64,000 nt of DNA from Pyricularia pennisetigena (taxonomy: Eukaryota > Ascomycota > Sordariomycetes > Magnaporthales > Pyriculariaceae): contig NC_043744.1 in NCBI RefSeq assembly GCF_004337985.1, positions 4,437,417-4,501,416 of the forward strand, given 5' to 3'. Shown piece by piece: positions 21,980 through 31,312 of this stretch. Position 1 is the first letter of the stretch; each line of letters opens with the position of its first letter. The notes beneath the pieces were generated by a model. It was not told where the DNA came from, did not search any database, and saw only the letters and a list, made by a program, of their open reading frames with translations. The position numbers and the translations under genes are program-made.

Positions 21980-22858
21980 TCAAGCAGACCTAAGTGCGCT
22001 GCTGTCGACGAAAATATTACGCTTCCAGAAGGGACATACTACCTCGTCCATGAAGTCGTTGTAGCGGAGCTTGACATCCTGGCCTTTGGCCAGCCACTCC
22101 GGACTGGCCTTTTGGAGCTCTAATAATTCCGGTAAACGGGGTACAGATTCAGCCCAGGCGGGCCCCTTGTACACGACCTCGTAGACGCGCGGGGCGTCGC
22201 CGAGCCAATCGACGTGGTTGCGGTCGCGCCGGAACCCGTGCATGTGGCGCCAATTGAAAGCCTCGGCCAACGCTTCGGCCGTGGAGGCGAGGACCGCTAG
22301 TTGCCGCCGACCCTCCTCGCCAGGGGCGAGCTCTCCAAACCCCCGCGGGTCGGGCAGGGCGTCCGGCGCCCACGACGGCTCGTCGCGGTACCAAAAGTAC
22401 TCGGTTTCGTACTGGACCATGAAGTCGTTCCCGCAGCAGACGCCCTCGTACAGGCGGAAGAACGAGCGCGCCGCCGTGTCGCGCCATCGCCAGAGCGGAA
22501 GCAGGCGCTCGCCGAGCAGCGCCGTGTGGAACGTCTTGAAGTACTGTCGCCTCGCGTCCGGAAAGGCCATGATCTCTCCTGGTGGCGGCGGGAGGCGGCA
22601 CGGCAGATGCCGCGGTAGCCGGAACAGGAGGCTTCCAAGGTGCAGGATGGCACGCGCGGTGGGGAACGATTGATGGTAGCCCTCGTCGTGGATCGAGCGC
22701 AATATGCGCACCGTCCGGCGGAGCTCAAGAGGTGTCCATGACCCCCGCAGACGCATGCGCAGACGCATGAGCCTGCGCCTATGCTTGGGGGGGAGCTTAT
22801 ACAGCCATCTCTCGACAAAACCCCTTTCCAAATTGTTTCTCATAGACGCGTGTTGCAT
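21980..22858 (-). CDS. Hypothetical fungal protein (292 aa)
   Basis: An intronless, GC-rich reading frame of 292 aa with coding-like composition. I do not recognise a domain. The N-terminal third is strongly basic (RWLYKLPPKHRRRLMRLRMR), followed by aromatic-rich segments (YFKTFHTALLGERLLPLWRW, YETEYFWYRDEPSW) and an acidic, Ala-rich helix (STAEALAEAFNW). There is no obvious signal peptide or transmembrane segment. Trp and Tyr content is unusually high toward the middle, which suggests a folded globular protein. The start at 22858 is the first ATG; Met6 is an alternative. It lies tail-to-head behind the nucleotidyltransferase-like gene on the same strand. Function unknown. Confidence 0.6.
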   Translation of the reverse strand: MQHASMRNNLERGFVERWLYKLPPKHRRRLMRLRMRLRGSWTPLELRRTVRILRSIHDEGYHQSFPTARAILHLGSLLFRLPRHLPCRLPPPPGEIMAFPDARRQYFKTFHTALLGERLLPLWRWRDTAARSFFRLYEGVCCGNDFMVQYETEYFWYRDEPSWAPDALPDPRGFGELAPGEEGRRQLAVLASTAEALAEAFNWRHMHGFRRDRNHVDWLGDAPRVYEVVYKGPAWAESVPRLPELLELQKASPEWLAKGQDVKLRYNDFMDEVVCPFWKRNIFVDSSALRSA

Positions 22859-24004
22859 GGTGATTGGGGAATTGGTGCTCGACGGGGTGAGGTTAGCAAG
22901 TTGGCATGGCGTGAGGTGGTGTCAAATTGGGCATTCCGTGTTCGGAATGGCCAAAAGTGGGCGAGGTGTGCCAGGATCGGTAGTGGCTGTCGGAAACAAA
23001 GATGCACTGAGGCGGAAGCAAAAAGGCGGGCGGCGACGTGGTCGGAGAGTGGGGCAATTATGGAGATTGTGGCCATTCCACTGTCATTCGGCGAATCGAT
23101 TCCGGACTGAGGGCAAAGCCAGAACGGAAAAAAGCGCGTAAGCTCTTTCTGTACCGTAAAGCCGAGGAAAGTACCATATAGCTTTCGTCAACAACGTTGG
23201 AAGGAGCGATGGCAGTGTGTGGAAAGCCCTCCAGGCCTCCAGCAGGAGTCCCTGACGTCAGGGCCTAGGCGCGAGCGCGCGACCTTTACTGATCCACACG
23301 GATGTGGCCTTGAGCCACGGCCGACTTTCTATATTACTTTTACTTTATTTACAGCAGGGGTAGTCGCTAACCGGAGTAGTTCATTTAGGTGGGTGTTATA
23401 TTGACATTCTCCACAGCTTACACGTCCGTGTTGTATCTGCATATATCCCAAAACGACCCTGACAGCACGACTTTGGGATTGACGGAAATTTCCTGCCGTT
23501 CCCCGTTCAGCGGCTGCCTGCTCAAGTTTACGTAGCATTTATGCGCGGCTTTATATTGGCGACGATGCCCATATCATGTTCCAGATACAGGAATCCAGAC
23601 CGGAGATAAGCACTGGCTCTCGGGATCTGCATAACCAGGCCAGACAGGGTTGAGTTTCTTCTCCTGCGATGTCTTGTGGGCGTATAGATAATTTCCCAGC
23701 CGGATATCGCCATCCCAGTGCAGGTGATACGGCTAAATAATCCAGGTGTCTTTGGGGCGGTATCGAGTTGAGCAAACACTGAAGGGGGCAGCAAAAGCCG
23801 CCAAGTCAATAAAATTCCGGTCTTATCTCCTGCCTGCTCTATAATTTGACTATGTGGCTCCCGCAACGTCCCGTAGAACTTGCTGTTCTGCACGGCAGTT
23901 GAGGTCCATGCTCCAGCACTGCCGTCTGACCTGACCGCATCCCTTTAGCTCAATATACTTTTCTGCAGCGCATTTCTTGTTTGCATCAGCTGATACAAGG
24001 CGAG
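22859..24004. other. Intergenic region between divergent genes
   Basis: About 1.1 kb between the orphan gene (leftwards) and the FSH hydrolase (rightwards). Frames at 22704-23141 and 23893-23528 have no recognisable features. It should carry both promoters. No gene is called. Confidence 0.5.
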
Positions 24005-24992
24005 ATGCGGTTCCTGTGCCTCTGCGGCGCCTATGGCAGCTCAGATGTAAGTCAACTACAGCCCGGCCGGTATATGCCGACAGTTGCTGACCTCCATGCC
24101 TAGAAATTCCAAGTGCAGCTCGGTGAGCTCCCACGTCGTCGGCAGCACACAATCCACCAATCGAGTTACACTAACGGCAGCCTACCTGTTTCCCTTGGCA
24201 GCACCGATCGTGAGCGAGCTGACGTCGGACGACACGGCATCATTCCACTTCGTCCACGGACCCTGCGTCGCCGTGCCCCCCGAGGGCTTCAACGAATACT
24301 TTGGCAAGCCGCCCTACTACCGTTTCATCGAGCCGGACGAGGACACCAAAGAGACCGCTTCGGATGACATCCTGGACCGGATCCGGGACTTTCCCGACGG
24401 CGAGACGCCCGAGGACACAATGCGTGAGCTCATGACCGAGGGGCTCGCCACCAGCCACCGGTCCTTCCACGCCGCGCTCCGGTACCTGGTCGACATCATG
24501 GAGAGGGAGGGCCCTTTCGACGGCATCATCGGCTACTCGGAGGGTGCGACGGTCGCGGCGACGTTGCTGCTTCACGAGCAGAGGCGGCTCAAGAAGAAGA
24601 AGATCCAGCCCATGTTCAAGTATGCCATCTTCTTTGCCGGGTGGCCGCCCGTCGACCCTGAATCGCACTGGATGATCCTGGCGGACGAGAGCGACGAGAT
24701 GATTACCATTCCGACGTGCCACATCAGTGAGTCTCGTATCGACGCTCGTCGATCGTGCAAGGGATAAAGATTCGCTGACTCTTGGCTCACGGAAAAAAAA
24801 AAAAATACAGTCGGCTCTCTCGATCCCTACGTTCACGGTTCCATGGCGCTGTACAATGTATGTGACCCCGACAAGGCGTACCTGTTTGACCATGCCAAGG
24901 GACATACGCTGCCACGCGATAAGGACACCGTCAAGGAGTTGGGTGACGTTGTGAGGGCGGCCAAGAAGGAGTATCGGATTGGTCTGCTCTAG
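24005..24992 (+). CDS. FSH1/LovG-type serine hydrolase
   Basis: Four exons (24005-24046, 24104-24122, 24202-24726, 24811-24992) encode 255 aa. The opening MRFLCLCGAYGSSD, the segment SFHFVHGP and the PPYYRFIEPDE motif match the FSH1 serine-hydrolase family (alpha/beta-hydrolase). The catalytic triad is visible: Ser133 in GYSEGA, Asp200 in GSLDPY and His227 in AKGHTLP. The usual N-terminal LHG reads LCG here, a His-to-Cys change beside the oxyanion region. Exon 2 is only 19 nt. Members such as LovG release the product from a highly reducing PKS that lacks a thioesterase. The PKS in this window also lacks a release domain, so a role in off-loading is plausible, though 7 kb and two other genes intervene. 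A general esterase role is the alternative. Confidence 0.88.
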
Positions 24993-25742
24993 ACGGGCTG
25001 CCAAGAGTGGAGCTTTTCAGAGTGTCTCGTTGTTTGCGTACGATTCTGTGACTTTTGCGACGGTATCGAAAAGAAGAGAAAAATATTAGGGGGTTCTTTT
25101 GTTTTGTGGTTTGCTGTTCTGAGTCTGTATCAACATCAACATGTCATTGATATCATGTACTGTCCGGTTAGATCCAATCACGCCTCCGCCGTCTTTGTGC
25201 AGGCATGTTTTCAAGAGGTGACGACGTGAAACTAGAATTTTCTTTGGTGGATGGTCCCTGTGTTTCACAAGCAGGTTGCAATTTGGACGGGGATCTGAAG
25301 GCGCATGGAATTGGGGCGCCACGGGTTGAGCTATAGCTGCCCCTGTTGATTCATGCTTGGATTATGTGATTATTTTCAGGGTTAAGACTTGATGTATATA
25401 AATATCTTGGTAGTAAGCTTATTGGGGCCCAAATATCTGATTTTGAAACCCCCTTTTCAGTCCCTGAATATATCACATCACCATTTATTTACAGCGCAGC
25501 CGGAGAAATGCCTCATTTTGTTGATGGTGGTTAATTTCATAAGGAGCCGGAATCGGAGGGTAGCTTGATTTCTACGGTCACAACGGTGGAAAACGGCCAT
25601 TGCGGCTGTCATAGCAGTAATTTTATTCTTGGTGGTTGTCCTTATTGAAGGCTAAGATAATTCAAACTCGATTGATGTTTTAAAGTCATCGACCCAAATC
25701 AGCTTGTGGGAAAGCTATTCAACCAAACACAAATGTTAAATA
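24993..25742. other. AT-rich intergenic region left of transposon
   Basis: About 750 bases that become AT-rich toward the transposon insertion. No gene is seen. The 3' UTR of the hydrolase gene is expected at the left end. The final TA (25741-25742) is the transposon target-site copy. Confidence 0.55.
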
Positions 25743-25784
25743 ACGTTGGGCTCCACATCTCCGACCCCCCTAAAGTCCGGCCCC
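25743..25784 (+). repeat. Left terminal inverted repeat (42 bp)
   Basis: Matches the reverse complement of 27559-27600 at every position. It includes GGGCTCCACATCTCCGACCC and ends in GGCCCC. Host TA target sites lie immediately outside both ends. Confidence 0.96.
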
Positions 25785-25866
25785 TAAAAATATCTACTCA
25801 GCCACGTCAACCCTTTGTTTTATTTTATAAATATCTAGACGAACTTTTCACTTTAGAACTTGCATT

Positions 25867-27501
25867 TTGAAGATTCTTGCTCCAAACTTTCCAATGAAAC
25901 AGTACACTGAAAATCAGCTTCTTGCTGCCATTTCTGACATAAGAAATGGCAAATCAGTTCACAAAACCTCGCAAAAATGGGGTATTCCTCGGAGTACCCT
26001 TCACGATCGTTTAAAGGGGGCCCAGTCAATTCAACAAGCGAAAAGATTTTGTCAAAGGCTTTCACAGGAGCAGGAGACCTATTTGGCAGATTGGGTACTT
26101 GCGCAGGCCGCGTTAGGCCTTCCGCCAACGCATCAAGAACTACGCTATTTTGCGGAACGAATTCTTCAGGCCGCCGGAGAAAGAAAAAGCCTTGGGAAAC
26201 ATTGGGTTAGCCGTTTTATAGCCCGATATCCAATTTTGAAAACCCAAAGGCCCCGGCGAATAGAAAATGCCCGGGTTAATGGGGCTACAACCGAGGTAAT
26301 TAAATCTTGGTGGTCCTATTTGAAAAATCCCGTTATCGATACTATAAAACCGGCCAACCGTTGGAATATGGACGAAACAGGTATAATGGAAGGCAAAGGA
26401 TCTAATGGCCTGGTGTTAGGGCGTAATAAAATCCGGCCATTACAGCGAAAAGAGCCTGGAACGCGGGGTTGGACGAGCATAATCGAATGTGTATCAGCTA
26501 CGGGGGCTGTTATACCTCCCCTCGTTATATTTAAGGGGAAAAACGTACAGCAACAATGGTTTCCAGCTGATTTAAGTCCTTTCGATACCTGGCAATTTCA
26601 TGCAACAGAAAACGGGTGGACAAATAATGAAACAGGTATCGAATGGTTAAAAAAGGTGTTTATTCCAAATACCCAACCTTTAACTCCTGAAAAGCGTTTA
26701 TTAGTTCTCGACGGCCACGGATCACACGTCAGCGACGAGTTTATGCTTGTTTGCCTCCAAAATAATATTCAGCTTTTATATTTACCTCCTCATTCGTCGC
26801 ACGTTCTTCAACCGTTGGATTTATCGGTTTTTGGGCCGTTAAAGGAAGCTTATCGACGTCACCTGGGATTTGTAAACCAGTTTTGCTGTTCAACGGTTGT
26901 TGGGAAACGAAACTTTCTACTTTGCTATCGAAAAGCCAGATCAAAAGCATTTATAGCAAAAACCATTCAATCTGGTTGGCGTACGACGGGGTTATGGCCG
27001 GTGAACTTGGCAAAACCACTTTTAAACCCGTTTTTATTAGAAAATAGCAACGCCAACGTCGAAAAAGGTAGAAATAACGGCTTCCAAAGGGATAAAACAC
27101 CGGAAAGCCCAAACCAAAAAATTAACGACCAATCTTTACTTATTTGGAAAACCCCTAAAACGACCCGAGATATTCGACTTCAACTACAGGAAATTTCCCG
27201 GTCCGAAAAAAGTAACGCCACTTCACGGCTTTTGTTTGCAAAAGTCCAAAAAAGCTTCGAAACCAAGGATATCTTATTGGCTGAAGCTCAGCAAAAAATC
27301 AGTTTGTTAAAAGCAAAATTGGAGGCGGTACGGCCGGTCAAAAGGAAAAGGGTAATTCCGGATCCCAACGAGCTTTTGGTCAGCAAAAAAAACGTTTATG
27401 AAGCACAGGAAAATAATAGGGACTGTTTAGAGGATTTGAACGATGGAGAAGAGGTTAGCGAACCGGGAGAGCCTGACAATGATTGTATTATTGTGCGTTG
27501 A
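25867..27501 (+). CDS. Fot/pogo family transposase (DDE)
   Basis: A 544-aa intronless protein. The N-terminus has a psq-type helix-turn-helix (about residues 13-55, NGKSVHKTSQKWGIPRSTL) followed by a CENP-B-like DNA-binding segment (about 62-135, including THQELRYFAERIL). The DDE_1 catalytic core follows: Asp169 in RWNMDETGI, Asp282 in LVLDGHGSH and Asp318 in LQPLDLSVFGPLK, a DD35D spacing typical of Fot/Pot elements. The C-terminal 120 residues are charged, with a short coiled-coil-like stretch (AQQKISLLKAKLEAV) and a basic cluster (PVKRKRV) that could be a nuclear signal. The protein should bind the 42-bp ends and cut and paste the element at TA. An internal Met10 is an alternative start. 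All catalytic residues are present, so it may be active. Confidence 0.96.
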   Translation: MKILAPNFPMKQYTENQLLAAISDIRNGKSVHKTSQKWGIPRSTLHDRLKGAQSIQQAKRFCQRLSQEQETYLADWVLAQAALGLPPTHQELRYFAERILQAAGERKSLGKHWVSRFIARYPILKTQRPRRIENARVNGATTEVIKSWWSYLKNPVIDTIKPANRWNMDETGIMEGKGSNGLVLGRNKIRPLQRKEPGTRGWTSIIECVSATGAVIPPLVIFKGKNVQQQWFPADLSPFDTWQFHATENGWTNNETGIEWLKKVFIPNTQPLTPEKRLLVLDGHGSHVSDEFMLVCLQNNIQLLYLPPHSSHVLQPLDLSVFGPLKEAYRRHLGFVNQFCCSTVVGKRNFLLCYRKARSKAFIAKTIQSGWRTTGLWPVNLAKPLLNPFLLENSNANVEKGRNNGFQRDKTPESPNQKINDQSLLIWKTPKTTRDIRLQLQEISRSEKSNATSRLLFAKVQKSFETKDILLAEAQQKISLLKAKLEAVRPVKRKRVIPDPNELLVSKKNVYEAQENNRDCLEDLNDGEEVSEPGEPDNDCIIVR

Positions 27502-27558
27502 TAGGTTTACATTTAAATCGGTTTATAAAAGGGGTATTTCGTCGTTACATTTTTCAAG

Positions 27559-27600
27559 GGGGCCGGACTTTAGGGGGGTCGGAGATGTGGAGCCCAACGT
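27559..27600 (-). repeat. Right terminal inverted repeat (42 bp)
   Basis: Perfect inverted copy of 25743-25784; the outer end reads GGAGCCCAACGT, next to the target TA at 27601-27602. Confidence 0.96.
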
Positions 27601-27602
27601 TA

Positions 27603-28102
27603 AGTCTTTCCGTATCAAGTGATAAGAACGCTTATTTTATTAAATACCTCTACCTTGTAGGATGAAGAAGCTGGTTCAAAATTCAAGCTGGCACATGATA
27701 AACAGAACCATAATTTCGTTTCATGAGTATATGACGAAGCTGGATTATTCTGCCTCAATGCTGTGTACTATGCATTACTTGATTAGGATTTTAAACATAT
27801 AATTTCTTTTATGATAACTGTGTACAGTTTGATATACCAAGACGTTAACAATGAATGAAACAAAGATTGAGGAAAAACATCGCACCTCCTTTCATTTTAA
27901 GCTAGTCTAGCATTCGTTGGCAGCCTGGCTGAGGAGGGGTTCGCGCAGGTAGACGAAGGCGGGGCTCACCTCTCCTGTTTGGCCAGCAGCGGACAAGCGG
28001 GTGACGATGATGATGGAATTGATGCTCGGCAGCCAGATTGAATTTGTTTACCATCAAACATCGCGTTAATAGACTGACAATCTTGGAAAAATCTTTCTCA
28101 AA
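27603..28102. other. Intergenic region right of transposon
   Basis: 500 bases, AT-rich on the left. They should contain the promoter and leader of the F-box/RCC1 gene. Only a 70-aa minus-strand frame without features is present. Confidence 0.5.
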
Positions 28103-30073
28103 ATGCCGGGCCACACCTCTTCATCGCCCTTGGTCAACCTGCCCCTTGACGTCCTCGTCCTCATATTCCCGCGCCTGGACGCCAAGAGCTTCCTCGCCCT
28201 GTGCAGCACCTGCAAGGCGTTCCAGCAGCCCTCGATCCGCCTGGATCCCAGCTACTGGAGCGCCCTCACCCGCGACACCTTCCGGGTGCCCAACCAGCCC
28301 ATCGTCCAGCACGACGGCCTGCGCTGGCAGAGGATGTATCGCCGCCTCCTCCGGGACGCGCGCGCCTTCACCTGGGGCGAGAACGGTAGCGGCAGGCTGG
28401 GCCGCAACTCCCGCCAGGTGCCGGATCCAAACGAGATGGATGCCGTGCGGGGCTTGGGGATAATTGCCGACATGCAGTGCGGGTAGGTTTGCGACTTTGC
28501 GCGCAGATCCACGCCTTGGTTTTTATCGAGTTGGGATGGAGTATGCGGTATTTGGAGATTGGGGTTTGTTTAGGCCTTTTTCTTTTTTGCGCCCTGCTAA
28601 TGACGCATGCACAGCGGCTGGTCGACTACCCTTTTGACGTCTACCGGCGAGCTGTATTCTACGGGTGTCCTGGACGGCGAGAGCATGTATTATGGAACCA
28701 CCCGAACACAGGCCACGCGACTCGGGTTTCCAGATTCTCGAGACCAAAACCTCAACCCTGCGACCCTTAGCATCCGTCAGTTCTCGTCGGGAAGAAAGCA
28801 CATCCTGGGTCTTTCAGACACCGGCCGCATCTGGTCTTGGCATGATTCCACCAAGCCTGCCAGGCACATTTTGCTGTCTGGCGTTGATATCACAGAGATT
28901 GACACGCCCCAGACATCCGGCAGGGACCGTGGGCGTGTGAAGCGAGTAGTTGCAGGCTGGAGCCGAAGCTCTGCATATATTCAGGGCCATGGTATCGTCG
29001 TTTGGAGAGATGTTTTTGGCATCATGGACAGAAGGGGTGGAGATGGTGGTGATGATATCATTGACAATGACATTGTCATTCCCCGGACTAGTTACCAACA
29101 TGGAATAGATCTCGCTGATCAGTCGGAAGCGGACCGTGCAGTCGGTCAAGAAGTTGGGGTCGTTTGCAATCACATCGTGCTGGCCGACTTTGTAGTTTTT
29201 GTCACCGACTTGGGCAAGGTCTTTTGCGTCAAGCTTCAGCGTGATAACCAGGTCGAGGACATCCTGGAACTCCGCGCTCTGCGCAGCAAAGACTCTGTGG
29301 TGGACATTCAAGGCTCACATCTACGGTTTGGAGTTCTCAAGCGCGACGAAGTTGTCATAGTCCACCAGGACTACCTCCAAGCCTGCTGGGACGCCCGCGG
29401 AACGAATCCAGAGCAGACGGGGATCTCGGGGCTGCTGATGATTCCGGCACTCCAGAAAGGCGACGTTATATCCTTAGCCTTTGGGGACTACCACTTCCTG
29501 GCACTGCACGCCAACGGGCGCATCACTTCGTACGGCACCGAGTGCTACGGGTGCGGCTCCCTTGGCTTCGGCTACCCCGGAGGCGCCGGTTTCTTGCGCG
29601 GCGTCCGTACACACCGTGGCGATTGTAAACTTTTGCCGCACGCATACACGAATGGCCGACGCGTCGTGTTTGGAGAAGCCATGATGTCGTGGCTGTCAAG
29701 CATGCGGTTTGGCGGACCAGACCCCGAAGAAGCGATGGATCGTGCCAGGAGCGTCGATCCGGGTGACATGACCGTCCAAGGAGAGGTAAGCGAGTGGATC
29801 GAGCAGCAGCTGCAAGTATGGGAGGATCTGCCGGACCAGATCGGCGACGATGGGCTCGGCAGGTATTTTGCGCTCGGGGTCTGCGCTGCCGGATGGCACT
29901 CCGGGGCATTGCTTCTGGTGAACGACGAACTAGGTAATGAAATACCTGAAATGTTCAGGGACATGAGGTTTCCTCGACTACGTCTCAGCGACGGCAGGGA
30001 GATGGAGGGAACAAAGGACTTTGACGATTGGCCTTTTGGACGCCCAGAATGGGATCTTAGCATTCGTCTGTAA
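28103..30073 (+). CDS. F-box/RCC1-repeat protein (Saf1-like)
   Basis: Two exons (28103-28482 and 28615-30073) around a 132-nt intron encode 612 aa. An F-box lies at about residues 9-50 (LVNLPLDVLVLIFPRLDAKS, LALCSTCKAF). RCC1-type beta-propeller blades follow: FTWGENGSGRLG at about 91-102, GWSTTLLTSTGELYSTG after the splice, GRKHILGLSDTGRIWSW, FGDYHFLALHANGRITSYG with GCGSLGFG, and GWHSGALLLVN near the end. This arrangement matches fungal SCF-associated factor 1 (Saf1), which in yeast targets unprocessed vacuolar or cytosolic proteins such as adenine deaminase for ubiquitination at entry into quiescence. Here the substrate is unknown. The splice joins MQCG to GWSTTLL in register with the RCC1 repeat. 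Start context CAAAATGCC is good. Confidence 0.88.
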
Positions 30074-31312
30074 TTTTGTACGTGGTTTTGTCTCAAGTCT
30101 GAGTTACTGCCTATCATTGTCGCGTCAGATTTCTTGATCTACCATATAGACAGGTGAAAAAAAGCACTATGATATCTCGACTTTGCATCAGGGCAGAGCC
30201 AGAACGAAACAGCAAACAACACATACACCGGCCCGATCCTACCCCAGCTCGGCTGCCGCTCTCTGCACAAATGGAAGAGCAACACGACGAATCTGTGCCA
30301 GAAGCTAGGCTACGCATCTTTTGCGCTCGGATACACTTGCGGTATGAACAAGCCGAAAAGCACGTGGTCGGTCTGCCTGGTATCGTCCCGTTCGAGGCGG
30401 TTGTCATTCAGGGCCTGTGAGTTTGCCATGCAGCTTCGAAATTTCTGCAGGAAAGGGATAATTCTCCGCGAAGGCGTTTATGCTTCCGACGCGGCATAGC
30501 TTATCGGGAATTTGGGTGCTGCGTTGCAGCATCACATTAGGCAAGCGGCAGACGATTTACCGGCTTGTCAAAATGGCATTCAGCCGGGACTTGCTCCCGT
30601 GGCACCCCCAACACCCGTGGCGTCTCATTTACGGATGTCTCCTGCATGCTAAGGTCACCCCTGGATTCTGCGTATCATTAATTTGCGCTTGTCAATCGTG
30701 TGTCGGGGCTGTCAAAATGCGGTGGTTATCAGGCACAACTGTTATGGGATGTCTGGTACTATGCTTCTGTGCTGGTGTTATAGCCCAGTTGGCGATTAGC
30801 TTGCGCATCCGGCTGTGCTGTCTGTAGTCAATTCGTTCGCGGACTTTTTCACCATGGTAGGCAAAGCAGGATGCGTTGTAATCTTCCAAATCAACCAATC
30901 ATCAATCTGCTGCTCAGCGGTTATAAGCCAGTCCTTGTATTGCCGGGTTTGACATTGGTTCCACCAAGCTTCCTAGACGCCGGAGCCTTATGCATTTCCG
31001 GGCCTCCATGCTTGTGGCCGTTCACGGTCCAGATCATTCATACCTGTGCCTGACAGGGCCATGAATGTGTCGTGTCTTTGCGTACCGTTTCTTCTCGATT
31101 GGTATCTCTTCCAGTCAACACTGTACTTGCTCACCAACACGACGTACATGTGAGAGCTGGAGCTGGCCACCTTTAGATTATTGTATTGTGAAGTCAAAAA
31201 TATTGTCTTGATTAAGCACTGGTAAAGACATTGATACTGAGAAAAGCATCTTTTTCTTCATTTCCTCCTTTTGCCCTCACCCTGTTGTCTTTTTTTTCCG
31301 CCACTCGCAACA
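30074..31312. other. Intergenic region
   Basis: About 1.2 kb. Short frames at 30154-30420 and 30480-30827 have no recognisable domain. The last 80 bases are rich in T and C (TTTTTTTTCCG) just before the ABC-transporter ATG, a common fungal core-promoter pattern. No gene is called. Confidence 0.5.

Larger units (their letters stand above)
25743..27600 (+). mobile_element. Full-length Fot1/Pot2-type (pogo) DNA transposon
   Basis: An 1858-bp element with perfect 42-bp terminal inverted repeats (25743-25784 and 27559-27600; outer end ACGTTGGGCTCCACATCTCC) flanked by TA on both sides (25741-25742 and 27601-27602), the target duplication of Tc1/mariner elements. It carries one intact transposase gene. 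Its length and repeat size are close to those known for Pot2 of Magnaporthe (about 1.86 kb, 43-bp repeats) and Fot1 of Fusarium (about 1.9 kb, 44-bp repeats). Codon use is much more AT-rich than in the neighbouring host genes, as expected for a mobile element. The perfect ends and open frame indicate recent movement and little mutation by repeat-induced point mutation. Confidence 0.96.
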
